Assembly (NCBI GenBank): GCA_049642465.1
Contig: JBAROV010000196.1
Span: 1-14,178, forward strand
Length of the DNA: 14,178 bases
Direction: 5' to 3'
Source: CAWDPQ01 sp049642465
GTDB taxonomy: Bacteria > Acidobacteriota > Vicinamibacteria > Vicinamibacterales > 2-12-FULL-66-21
Shown here: positions 1 to 6,347 of the stretch, in pieces
Layout of the letters: each line of letters opens with the position of its first letter
Position numbering within the stretch: position 1 is the stretch's first letter
Program-made: the position numbers and the translations under genes
Notes under the pieces: model-generated
Databases searched by the model: none
Told to the model about the DNA's origin: nothing
The model's input: the letters and a program-made list of their open reading frames with translations, nothing else

Positions 1-1156
1 GGGAGCCGAGCACGTAGTCGGCCTGCATGATCTTGTGGATCTCGCGCGTGCCCTCGTAGATCACGGCGCCTTTGCAGTTGCGGTAGAAGCGCCCGACGGG
101 GTACTCGTCCGAGTAGCCGTTGGCGCCGTGCACCTGCACGGCATCCCCGGCGGCCCGCTCCGAGGCGACCGTTGCAAACCACTTGGCCAGCCCCGTCTCA
201 CGCGTATTCCGTCGTCCGTGGTTCTTGAGAAAGCCGGCGCGCAGCCACAGGAGCCGCGCCGCCTGATAATCGGACTCCATTTGCGCAATCATTTCCTTCA
301 CGAGCTGGTGCTCCGCAATCGGTGCCCCAAACGCGTGGCGCTCTTTCGCGTACTTCGCGCTCGCGTCACGGCAGGCGCGGATCAGCCCCGTCGCACCGGC
401 CGCCACCGTGTATCGGCCCTGATCGAGCGCGAACATGGCAATCTTGAAACCCTCGCCTGCGCGCCCGACGAGGTTCTCCTCCGGCACCTCGACCTCTTCC
501 ATCTTGAAAAAGCCGGTATTGCCCGCGAGGATTCCCCACTTCTCTTTCAGCGTCCCGCTCGAGAACCCTTTGAACCGTCGTTCCAGGATGAAGGCGCTGA
601 TCCCCGATGGATCGCGTTGTTTCTTTTTCTCCGCGTCGGTCCAGGCAAACACCAGGAAGTTGTCGGCGATGTCCGCGAGCGAGATCCACATCTTCTCGCC
701 GGTCAGGAGATATCGATCGCCTTTCTTCACCGCCACGGTTTGAATGCCGCGAACGTCACTTCCCGCCGCGGGCTCCGTCAGCCCGTAGGTCGCGATTTTT
801 GCGCCTTGTGCCTGTGGCACGAGGTATCGCTGTTTCTGATCGTCAGTTCCCCATGAGAGCAGGGTCAAACAGTTCAGTCCCGCGTGCACCGACATGATCA
901 CGCGGAGCGAGGTATCTACGTACTCGAGTTCTTCACTGATGATCCCGAGGCTGATGTAGTCCATCCCGGCGCCGCCGTATTGGGTCGGCACCGAGCACCC
1001 GAGCAACCCGAGCTCCGCCATCTGCGGGAGGACGGCCGGGTCGAAGCGGTGCTGCCGATCGAGCTCTCTAATCTTCGGGGCCACTTCGCGCGCCGCCCAC
1101 TCGCGCACCGACTGCTCGAGGAGGCGATGCTCTTCGGATAGATCCAGATCGATCAT
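1..1156 (-). CDS. Acyl-CoA dehydrogenase, 3' end cut by the window edge
   Basis: FAD-dependent flavoprotein that makes a 2-enoyl-CoA from an acyl-CoA (beta-oxidation or a related acyl-CoA pathway). I translated 385 codons from ATG at 1156; the frame is still open at the edge. The family is usually about 380-390 residues, so few are missing. Signature 1 is GLTEPAAGSDVRG at residues 125-137. Near the C-terminus, QVHGANGYSDEYPVGR (341-356) precedes IYEGTREIHKIMQ, in which E368 is the expected catalytic base, as in the MCAD/SCAD/glutaryl-CoA dehydrogenase branch. The SDEY and YEGTREIH wording leans towards the glutaryl-CoA dehydrogenase-like side, but substrate cannot be set from sequence alone. 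It is the last gene of a minus-strand run, 71 bases after the four-helix-bundle gene. A -10-like hexamer 8 bases before the ATG suggests its own, possibly leaderless, transcript. Family certain; substrate unknown. Confidence 0.95.
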   Translation of the reverse strand, partial: MIDLDLSEEHRLLEQSVREWAAREVAPKIRELDRQHRFDPAVLPQMAELGLLGCSVPTQYGGAGMDYISLGIISEELEYVDTSLRVIMSVHAGLNCLTLLSWGTDDQKQRYLVPQAQGAKIATYGLTEPAAGSDVRGIQTVAVKKGDRYLLTGEKMWISLADIADNFLVFAWTDAEKKKQRDPSGISAFILERRFKGFSSGTLKEKWGILAGNTGFFKMEEVEVPEENLVGRAGEGFKIAMFALDQGRYTVAAGATGLIRACRDASAKYAKERHAFGAPIAEHQLVKEMIAQMESDYQAARLLWLRAGFLKNHGRRNTRETGLAKWFATVASERAAGDAVQVHGANGYSDEYPVGRFYRNCKGAVIYEGTREIHKIMQADYVLGS

Positions 1157-1164
1157 CGGAGCTT

Positions 1165-1170
1165 ATTGTA
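1165..1170 (-). promoter_or_regulatory. Candidate -10 element for the acyl-CoA dehydrogenase gene
   Basis: The minus strand reads TACAAT, five of six matches to TATAAT. Exactly 8 bases separate it from the ATG at 1156, so transcription would begin at or a base or two before the start codon. No Shine-Dalgarno precedes the ATG. No good -35 box is visible, because the region upstream is the heptad repeat. Inferred from sequence only. Confidence 0.4.
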
Positions 1171-1176
1171 GTCTGA

Positions 1177-1225
1177 CGGGGAAAGGACAAGGGAAAAGGG
1201 AAAAGGGAAAAGGGAGAAGGGAGAA
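1177..1225. repeat. Heptanucleotide tandem repeat, GGGAAAA type
   Basis: Seven units of 7 bases in one register. Three are exact GGGAAAA (1191-1211), two are GGGAGAA (1212-1225), and two degenerate units lie on the left (1177-1190). The array starts 2 bases past the stop codon of the four-helix-bundle gene and fills most of the gap to the acyl-CoA dehydrogenase. It is purine-only on the plus strand from 1189 to 1225. Neither strand of the exact unit contains a stop codon. Confidence 0.85.
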
Positions 1226-1227
1226 CG

Positions 1228-1605
1228 TCAGAGCTGTCTGCCGCGGCTCGTGCTGTTCCGAGCGGTCTTAATGATCGCGTACAGGATCGCGATCAACTCA
1301 TGGGATTCTGCGATTAGCGGTGCAGCCTTGGGCTTCAGAGACGGCTCCGCCGCGGCAATCAAGCGAAGCCAAAAATGAGCCTCGCGCGCTTCCTTGAGTG
1401 CGTTGCAATTCTTGGTGATGAAATCGGGTTTCGTCTGGCCGCCCTCGGCCTCCTGAAGGTTGGTTCCCACAGATCCGCCGGCGTCAACGAGCTGAGTGGC
1501 CAGGCGCGACATGATCCAGCCGCGGTCTGCCGCAATCTGTGCAAACTTGACGACATCCAGAGCTATTAAGAAGGACCGGTCGCGAATATCGAAGGGTTTC
1601 TCCAT
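1228..1605 (-). CDS. Four-helix-bundle protein (S23/IVP family)
   Basis: A 125-residue, all-helical protein of the family first known from open reading frames within 23S rRNA intervening sequences. The related Avd protein works with reverse transcriptase in diversity-generating retroelements. Cellular role unknown. Family hallmarks visible: MEKPFDIRDRSF at the N-terminus, the helix-turn QLVDAGGSVGTNLQEAEGG (residues 38-56), then KEAREAHFWLRLI (71-83) and a C-terminal helix ending IIKTAR. I chose ATG at 1605 because homology starts there. The frame is open back to a GTG at 1713 that overlaps the upstream TGA (GTGA), but those 36 extra residues look non-family. No Shine-Dalgarno is visible. The gene is bracketed by inverted GGGAAAA-type heptads (1177-1225 and 1696-1709) and sits between two metabolic genes, so it may be an inserted cassette. 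No reverse transcriptase or rRNA is nearby. Confidence 0.85.
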   Translation of the reverse strand: MEKPFDIRDRSFLIALDVVKFAQIAADRGWIMSRLATQLVDAGGSVGTNLQEAEGGQTKPDFITKNCNALKEAREAHFWLRLIAAAEPSLKPKAAPLIAESHELIAILYAIIKTARNSTSRGRQL

Positions 1606-1695
1606 GCGCTGCTCAGGTGCAGCGTGCGGTCCAACCCGTATGTCGCTGCAACAGCGCGCCTGACGCCGCGCAGTATCGAAAATACGGCAACGGAA

Positions 1696-1709
1696 TCCCT
1701 TGTTTTCCC
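1696..1709. repeat. Two-unit heptad, inverted relative to the 1177-1225 array
   Basis: The plus strand has TCCCTTG then TTTTCCC; on the minus strand this is GGGAAAA CAAGGGA. The pair begins immediately after the TGA stop (1710-1712) of the DUF62 gene. The unit matches the left array but in opposite orientation, so the four-helix-bundle gene lies between inverted copies. Two units alone could be chance; position and word identity make it notable. Confidence 0.5.
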
Positions 1710-2498
1710 TCACGACCGGCGCACTTCGACAGTGGCCCCGCGCCCCACCCCGAGCTGCTCGGCAGCACTGGCCGAGTTCGCCGCAAGTTCCAGGTGATCC
1801 GTGCTGCCAAACAGCGCGCAGACGCCTCGCGGGGGAATCTCTGCATACGTTGCAACGATCTGATCGACCCGATGGCCGTCGATGACCACCTGCACGGCCC
1901 GGCCGCGGACGACGGCTTCGAACGTGCGGCGATCGATGTTCGTGACCACGTTGCCAAATCGATCGACGCGCAGCACGACACCGCGCACGGCCTCGCCGGT
2001 GACCTCCGGCGCGGGAACGTCGAGCCGCTGATAATCCGGAACCGGCCGGCCGAGCGCGGTGAGCTGGATGCCCTTCGCCAGCCAGGCCGCCGCCGGCGCG
2101 AAGCGGTCGCGTCCTTCAAACGTCCGGCTGACGGTCGGCCGAGCGTAGCGTCGCTCGGTCAACTCGACCACCCGCTTTGGGGCGAACTCCCGCAGCGCGA
2201 GCGTCAGTACACCGTTGTCAGGAGCGACGAAGCGGTAGTCTCCCGACTCCGCGGCAATGCCGCGCCGGGCGCTCCCCACCCCGGGGTCCACAACGGCTAG
2301 AAAGATCGTGTGTGGCGGAAAGTAGCGGCAGGCGGCGGCGAGTTGAAGAGCGCCGTCGAGAACGTCGTGGACCGGAACATCATGGGTAATGTCAATCAGG
2401 GTCACGTCGGGACAGATGCTCAGCATCACGCCCTTCATCGTCCCTGCGTAGTGATCGCGAGTGCCGAAATCGCTCAGAAGCGCGATGACGGGGCGCAT
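1710..2498 (-). CDS. SAM hydroxide adenosyltransferase family (DUF62) protein
   Basis: A 262-residue protein of the fluorinase/chlorinase superfamily. Characterised bacterial and archaeal members split SAM with water into adenosine and methionine. N-terminal domain: IALLSDFGTRDHYAGTMKG (5-23), DITHDVPVHDV (36-46), VVDPGVGSARRG (69-80) and PDNGVL (93-98). C-terminal barrel: RVDRFGNVVTNI (177-188) and LELAANSASAAEQLG (236-250). D71 and R78 keep the spacing of the known Asp68/Arg75 pair of the Pyrococcus enzyme. The third triad residue, His in a TFHGRD motif, is Glu here (TFEGRD, E128). Hydrolase activity is therefore probable but not assured. The length fits the family. It lies 12 bases after the methyltransferase-like gene and uses a GGAGG inside that gene's last codons, so the two are likely co-transcribed. 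Both involve SAM; a shared role is inference. Confidence 0.9.
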   Translation of the reverse strand: MRPVIALLSDFGTRDHYAGTMKGVMLSICPDVTLIDITHDVPVHDVLDGALQLAAACRYFPPHTIFLAVVDPGVGSARRGIAAESGDYRFVAPDNGVLTLALREFAPKRVVELTERRYARPTVSRTFEGRDRFAPAAAWLAKGIQLTALGRPVPDYQRLDVPAPEVTGEAVRGVVLRVDRFGNVVTNIDRRTFEAVVRGRAVQVVIDGHRVDQIVATYAEIPPRGVCALFGSTDHLELAANSASAAEQLGVGRGATVEVRRS

Positions 2499-2510
2499 GA
2501 CGAGTGGTTG

Positions 2511-2518
2511 TCACCTCC
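2511..2518 (-). promoter_or_regulatory. Shine-Dalgarno for the DUF62 gene, within the upstream gene's end
   Basis: The minus strand reads GGAGGTGA, whose last three bases are the stop codon of the methyltransferase-like gene. It is the strongest ribosome-binding sequence I found in the window. Its distance to the ATG at 2498 (12 bases after the TGA) is longer than usual. The layout suggests translational coupling. Confidence 0.55.
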
Positions 2519-3158
2519 GGCGCAGCAGCATCTCCCTGATGTTGTTTTTGAGGAGGAACGAGTCGGACACGAGCAACCCGTCGAACATTCGGATGATGTC
2601 GCGGTTCTGTAAGGCGGTTTTCGAAAATTCGGGCCCCGGGTGCGGCCGGTGGCGGAGCGTTGTGTCGTCTACAATCTCGTACTTCGTGAAACCGGAGCGC
2701 GGGACAGACGAGGTGCAGAAGAATCCCAGGACGGCGCCGCCCGGACGCAGCATCCGGACGATTTGTTTGGCGAGGGCCTGCACGGAAGCCTTGTCCAGGA
2801 AATCAAAGTAGTCCCAGCAAAGCAGGCCGTCCACGCTTTGATCGGCGTGGCGGAAACGCTTTTCGAACAGGCCCGGGAGCGTCTCCATCGTTTTCGCCCG
2901 AGCGTGGCGGTCGAGATCCGCGCTGAGATCCTCGATGAACAGCTTGCATCCGAGACGCTCGCCGAAAAAGCCGACATTGGATCCAATCACCGGTCCGAAG
3001 TCCACCAGTACGGGCGCTTCCGACTGCGTCAGCGCAGACAGAAACTTTGGAAGCGCCTTCGAGGGCACGAGGACCTCGTCACCGCGCGAGAGGCCAACGC
3101 CCGGCGATCCCGCCGAGTCAGGACGTTTACCGCCCCACTTCAGGAGGTCTTGAAACAT
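2511..3158 (-). CDS. Class I SAM-dependent methyltransferase-like protein
   Basis: A 215-residue protein with a Rossmann methyltransferase pattern. Motif I is a glycine-poor variant, VDFGPVIGSNVGFFGERLG (52-70). An acidic pair follows strand 2 (FIEDL, 74-78); motif IV is VDGLLCWDYFDFLD (109-122); and MLRPGGAVLGFF (136-147) is typical of the strand-4/5 region. Substrate cannot be told; it could be a non-catalytic relative, since motif I has DFGPVIG rather than the usual D/ExGxGxG. I chose ATG at 3158; an in-frame TTG three codons upstream (3167) is possible but less likely. No clear Shine-Dalgarno. It heads the minus-strand run towards the DUF62 gene. Confidence 0.75.
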   Translation of the reverse strand: MFQDLLKWGGKRPDSAGSPGVGLSRGDEVLVPSKALPKFLSALTQSEAPVLVDFGPVIGSNVGFFGERLGCKLFIEDLSADLDRHARAKTMETLPGLFEKRFRHADQSVDGLLCWDYFDFLDKASVQALAKQIVRMLRPGGAVLGFFCTSSVPRSGFTKYEIVDDTTLRHRPHPGPEFSKTALQNRDIIRMFDGLLVSDSFLLKNNIREMLLRRR

Positions 3159-3201
3159 TGCAAGCAATCTGCAAACGGGCAGCGCATCGGCGACGCTGGT
3201 C

Positions 3202-3218
3202 GCGTGTATAGATCACGC
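3202..3218 (-). promoter_or_regulatory. Inverted repeat over a possible -10 upstream of the methyltransferase-like gene
   Basis: GCGTG and CACGC arms (3202-3206 and 3214-3218) flank a 7-base centre. The minus strand has TATACA at 3205-3210, five of six matches to a -10 box, overlapping one arm. A matching -35 is not evident. It lies about 45 bases upstream of the ATG at 3158, where a promoter or operator would be expected. Weak evidence. Confidence 0.25.
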
Positions 3219-3255
3219 CTGTAGCGACCGCTCCGTTGTCGCGGCCGCGATCTCC

Positions 3256-3280
3256 GCGGGCCAACCAACGGGCGGCCCGC
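3256..3280 (-). terminator. GC-rich hairpin downstream of bactofilin
   Basis: GCGGGCC (3256-3262) and GGCCCGC (3274-3280) form a perfect 7-bp stem with an 11-base loop, about 77 bases past the bactofilin stop. There is no T-run on either side, so it could be a Rho-assisted or stalling structure, or chance in GC-rich DNA. The rest of 3159-3356 holds no gene that I can support. Confidence 0.25.
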
Positions 3281-3356
3281 TCCAGATTTGCGTCATACAC
3301 GCTACCAAGTCACGCGGTGACGGCTGGCCCGCCTGCTTCCGATCGAAGTCGACGTA

Positions 3357-3917
3357 TTACCGGGCGGCGCCGGCGGGTGTGCCGGCCGAGACCGTTTGCG
3401 TGCTCTGAGTTGAGGTCGCTGCCTTCTGTTCCGACTTCGCCTCGCTCGCCTTGGCCGTGCCGCCGCGCTGCATGTCAATGCTGCCGCGGAAGTGCGCCCC
3501 TTCGGCAATCGCCACGCGCGGTGACGCGATGTCGCCGTCCACGGAGCCGTTGTCGCGGATGTCCACCTTCTCGGTCGCCGTCACGTTGCCCACGACTTCC
3601 CCAAGAATGATGACCGACTTCGCGAAGAGCTGCGCCTTGATCTTGCCGTTTGGCCCGATCGTCAGAACATTCTGCCGCAGCTCGATCTTGCCCTCGACCT
3701 GCCCCTCGATAGTCAGATCTTCGCTGCCGTTGAGCTCACCTTTGATGACGACCGATTTGCCAATGTTCACTGTGCTTCTCTCCAGGCGATGGTCATGACT
3801 TGCGTTGGACTGGGACCGAACAGGCTCCGCTGCAGGCGGCGCAGATGTCGGCGTCACGGGTGCCGACCCCGGTCCTGCCGATCCGGTCGGCTTCACCGCT
3901 TCATCCCGTTTCCACAT
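3357..3917 (-). CDS. Bactofilin family polymer-forming cytoskeletal protein
   Basis: Bactofilins polymerise into filaments, usually at the membrane, and help with cell shape, stalks, division or chromosome organisation depending on species. The central domain (about residues 48-150) shows the right-handed beta-helix pattern of short hydrophobic rungs: VNIGKSVVIKGEL, LTIEGQVEGKIEL, VLTIGPNGKIKAQL, VIILGEVVGNVTA, VDIRDNGSVDGDI, VAIAEGAHFRGSIDM. Flanking tails are low-complexity (Pro/Ala/Ser-rich N-terminus, Lys/Ala/Thr/Ser-rich C-terminus), as is normal. 186 residues fits the family. ATG at 3917 has GGAGAG about 7 bases upstream and a good sigma70-type promoter further up. It is divergent from the cysteine desulfurase gene and 198 bases from the next gene downstream, so probably monocistronic. 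Its specific role is unknown. Confidence 0.93.
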   Translation of the reverse strand: MWKRDEAVKPTGSAGPGSAPVTPTSAPPAAEPVRSQSNASHDHRLERSTVNIGKSVVIKGELNGSEDLTIEGQVEGKIELRQNVLTIGPNGKIKAQLFAKSVIILGEVVGNVTATEKVDIRDNGSVDGDIASPRVAIAEGAHFRGSIDMQRGGTAKASEAKSEQKAATSTQSTQTVSAGTPAGAAR

Positions 3918-3994
3918 GGGGCACTCTCCAAAAAACCGTCCAGTTGACCTCGCAGGGTGTCTGACTCGAGCGGCTTGCTAAGCAGGGTCCGGCA

Positions 3995-4023
3995 AGTATA
4001 CGGAACCCCATCAGCCCTGTCTA
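3995..4023 (-). promoter_or_regulatory. Sigma70-type promoter for bactofilin
   Basis: On the minus strand, TAGACA (4018-4023) and TATACT (3995-4000) are separated by exactly 17 bases. Each has five of six consensus matches. Transcription would start near 3988, giving a leader of about 70 bases before the ATG at 3917. The leader contains the GGAG ribosome-binding site. Confidence 0.6.
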
Positions 4024-4032
4024 GTCCTTTTA

Positions 4033-4061
4033 TTGCTGAGACTTAGCGGCAATGGTATGAT
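4033..4061 (+). promoter_or_regulatory. Candidate promoter for the cysteine desulfurase-mnmA pair
   Basis: TTGCTG (4033-4038), a 17-base spacer, then TATGAT (4056-4061). The -10 is five of six; the -35 is three of six. Predicted start is near 4068, which is after the ATG at 4064 but before the in-frame ATG at 4073. If real, it favours the second ATG with a very short leader. Confidence 0.35.
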
Positions 4062-4063
4062 CG

Positions 4064-5245
4064 ATGTTTCCGATGCGCATCTACTTCGACCATAACGCCA
4101 CGACGCCGCTCGACCGGTCGGTGGTTGAGGTGATGACCACCGTCCTCCTACAGGATTTCGGCAATGCATCGAGTGTTCATTACTTCGGGCAGCAGGCGAA
4201 GGCCCGTTTGGACGATGCTCGAAGCGCCGTTGCGGACCTGATTGGTGGGGAACCCTCCGAGATCGTCTTCACCAGCGGAGGAACCGAATCGGATAATTTC
4301 GCGCTCCGAGGGGTCGCCGAGGCGCTGGAAGCGACCGGCCGAAAGCATCTGATCGCGACCACGATCGAGCACGAGGCGGTGCTCGTGACGCTCAAGGCGC
4401 TCGCCCGCCGGGGATGGAAGGTCACGCTGCTGCCCGTCGGTCAGACGGGCATTGTCGATCCGGATGCGCTGACGGCGGCGCTCACGGACGATACGGCGCT
4501 CGTGTCCGTCATGCACGCGAACAACGAGCTGGGGACGATCCAGCCAGTCGCCGAACTGGCCCGCCGGGCGCACGCCCGGAGCGCCGTCTTTCACACAGAC
4601 GCGGTCCAGTCCGTCGCCAAGATTCCGGTAGACGTCAAGAAGCTGGATGTGGATCTGCTGTCGCTGTCCGCCCACAAGTTCAATGGGCCCAAGGGTGCTG
4701 GGGCGCTTTGGATCAAGCGCGGCACCCGGATCCAGGCCATCCTCACCGGCGGAAAGCACGAGCGCACCCGCCGCGCCGGGACGGAGAACGTCCCGGGGAT
4801 TGCCGGACTGGGTCAGGCGTCGAAACTCGCCGCCCGCAAGCTCGGCACCGAGGCGGCGCGAATGACCGCGCTCCGCGATCGGCTCGAACGCGGTGTGCTG
4901 GAGTCGATTCCGGATACCGCTGTAAACGGCGCCCGCGAGCCGCGGGTCCCGAATACGTCAAACATCAGCTTCGACGGCATCGAAGCCGAATCGCTGCTGA
5001 TTGCCCTCGACCTGGAGGGGATTGCCGTTTCCACGGGTTCTGCCTGTTCGTCGGGAACGCTGGAGCCCTCCCACGTGCTGCGTGCCATGGGGCTCCCGAC
5101 GCACCGGACCCAAAATTCGATTCGTCTCAGCCTCGGCCAGGGCAACACCGAGCAGGAAGTGGATTCCTTCCTTGCGACCCTCCCAGGGGTTGTCCACAAG
5201 CTCCGGGCGGTTACAGGTCGTCGTCGACTGACGACTGCCGACTGA
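4064..5245 (+). CDS. Cysteine desulfurase, IscS/NifS type
   Basis: PLP enzyme that removes sulfur from L-cysteine as an enzyme-bound persulfide for Fe-S clusters and thiolated tRNA. From ATG at 4064 it is 393 residues. Visible: YFDHNATTPL (7-16), H103 in TIEHEA, the PLP Lys K205 in SLSAHKFNGPKG, TGGKHERTRRAGTEN (228-242), and the active Cys C328 in STGSACSSGTLEPSH. This is the group I (NifS/IscS) loop. The in-frame ATG at 4073 (MRIYFDHNATT) matches the usual family start and may be the true one; neither ATG has a clear Shine-Dalgarno. The last residues (RRRLTTAD) and the stop are encoded by the heptad array beginning at 5228, so the natural C-terminus seems overwritten or extended by repeat DNA. 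mnmA follows 43 bases on: a sulfur donor next to its likely acceptor. No iscU or sufU is in the window. Confidence 0.95.
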   Translation: MFPMRIYFDHNATTPLDRSVVEVMTTVLLQDFGNASSVHYFGQQAKARLDDARSAVADLIGGEPSEIVFTSGGTESDNFALRGVAEALEATGRKHLIATTIEHEAVLVTLKALARRGWKVTLLPVGQTGIVDPDALTAALTDDTALVSVMHANNELGTIQPVAELARRAHARSAVFHTDAVQSVAKIPVDVKKLDVDLLSLSAHKFNGPKGAGALWIKRGTRIQAILTGGKHERTRRAGTENVPGIAGLGQASKLAARKLGTEAARMTALRDRLERGVLESIPDTAVNGAREPRVPNTSNISFDGIEAESLLIALDLEGIAVSTGSACSSGTLEPSHVLRAMGLPTHRTQNSIRLSLGQGNTEQEVDSFLATLPGVVHKLRAVTGRRRLTTAD

Positions 5246-5283
5246 CGATTGACGACTGCATCGCCAGTCCTCAGTCCGCAATG
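5228..5283. repeat. Heptad array between cysteine desulfurase and mnmA
   Basis: Eight units of 7 bases: CTGACGA, CTGCCGA, CTGACGA, TTGACGA and CTGCATC, then units in the opposite sense (GCCAGTC, CTCAGTC, CGCAATG). The desulfurase stop (5243-5245) lies inside the third unit. Arms 5226-5237 and 5265-5276 pair 11 of 12 bases with a 27-base loop. The array takes up nearly all the space to the mnmA ATG, leaving no Shine-Dalgarno. Its words recur in the array on the other side of mnmA. Confidence 0.8.
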
Positions 5284-5288
5284 ACTTT

Positions 5289-6347
5289 ATGCGTGTCGTC
5301 GTAGCAATGTCCGGCGGCGTCGATAGCTCGGTGGCAGCTGCGCTGCTGGCGCAGCAGGGTCATGAGGTTATCGGTCTGTCCATGCAGCTTTACGACCAGC
5401 GCGAGGGGGAGACGAAGTTCGGGTCGTGCTGCACGATTGACGATCTTCACGACGCGCGACGAGTGGCCGCGCATCTCGGAATCCCGCACTACATCATGAA
5501 TTTCGAGCGGCAGTTCGACGAGCTGGTCGTCTCGGATTTCGTGCGCGAATACGCCGCCGGCCGCACGCCGATTCCCTGCGTGCACTGCAATGGGGACCTG
5601 AAGTTCGCGACCCTGGCATCGCGGGCGCAGGCGCTTGGCGCATCCGCCGTCGCGACCGGGCACTACGCACGGGTCGAGAAGGACGAGAATGGTACCTACT
5701 TGCTCAAGCGGGGAACGGATCCAGGTAAGGATCAGTCGTACTTTCTATTCACACTGACGCAGGCGCAGCTCGCCCATGCGGTCTTCCCTGTCGGCGGGCT
5801 CGACAAGGCGACCGTCCGCGCGCGTGCGCGCGATCTGGGGTTGACGGTCGCCGAGAAGCCCGACAGCCACGAGATTTGTTTCGTCGCGGACGGTGATCAC
5901 ACGGGCTTCCTGGAGCGCCACGGTGTGGCGCGTGCGGCTGGGAACGTTCGCGATGTGCAGGGCCGCGTCATCGGCCAGCACGACGGGATTCACCGCTTTA
6001 CCGTCGGCCAGCGCAAGGGACTTGGGCTTGCCTCTCCGATCCCGCTGTATGTCGTGGATATTGACGCGGACACCAACAGCCTGACCGTCGGCCCGCGAGA
6101 TAGTTTGCAGCGAGACTCGCTCACCGCATCGGGCGTGAACTGGATTTCCGGCAGCGCCCCGTCGCCTCGGTCACGCGCGACCGCCCAGATCCGCTACCGA
6201 CATCGCGAGGCCGCGGCGACCATCACGCCGCTCGACGCCGCACGCGCCCACGTCCAGTTCGACGAACCGCAAAACGCCGTCACTCCAGGTCAGGCTGTTG
6301 TCTTCTACAACAACGAGGTTGTGATCGGCGGAGGTTGGATAGATTGA
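5289..6347 (+). CDS. mnmA: tRNA-specific 2-thiouridylase MnmA
   Basis: Adenylates and then thiolates C2 of the wobble uridine (U34) in tRNAs for Lys, Glu and Gln, using sulfur relayed from a cysteine desulfurase. 352 residues, normal for the family. Visible: the PP-loop SGGVDSS (8-14); catalytic Cys C100 in PCVHCNGDLKF; GHYARV (124-129); KDQSYFLF (147-154); the second catalytic Cys C197 in HEICFVADGD; HRFTVGQRKGLG (235-246); and the C-terminal barrel ending VFYNNEVVIGGGWI. ATG at 5289 starts the expected MRVVVAMSGGVDSS. No Shine-Dalgarno is evident, as the upstream space is heptad repeat, so translation may rely on read-over from the desulfurase gene. It ends in the first unit of another heptad array and converges with trxB. 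Very sure of function. Confidence 0.97.
   Translation: MRVVVAMSGGVDSSVAAALLAQQGHEVIGLSMQLYDQREGETKFGSCCTIDDLHDARRVAAHLGIPHYIMNFERQFDELVVSDFVREYAAGRTPIPCVHCNGDLKFATLASRAQALGASAVATGHYARVEKDENGTYLLKRGTDPGKDQSYFLFTLTQAQLAHAVFPVGGLDKATVRARARDLGLTVAEKPDSHEICFVADGDHTGFLERHGVARAAGNVRDVQGRVIGQHDGIHRFTVGQRKGLGLASPIPLYVVDIDADTNSLTVGPRDSLQRDSLTASGVNWISGSAPSPRSRATAQIRYRHREAAATITPLDAARAHVQFDEPQNAVTPGQAVVFYNNEVVIGGGWID

Noticed and set aside
35..856. A 273-codon plus-strand open frame at the left edge
   Set aside because: It is antisense to the acyl-CoA dehydrogenase, whose signature and catalytic motifs are all on the minus strand.
1228..1713. A diversity-generating retroelement around the four-helix-bundle gene
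   Set aside because: Avd is a relative, but there is no reverse transcriptase, template repeat or variable repeat in the window.
3159..3356. A tRNA or small gene in the spacer before the bactofilin stop
   Set aside because: I could not find a cloverleaf, a T-loop consensus or a credible coding frame; only a short GC hairpin and an inverted repeat are visible.
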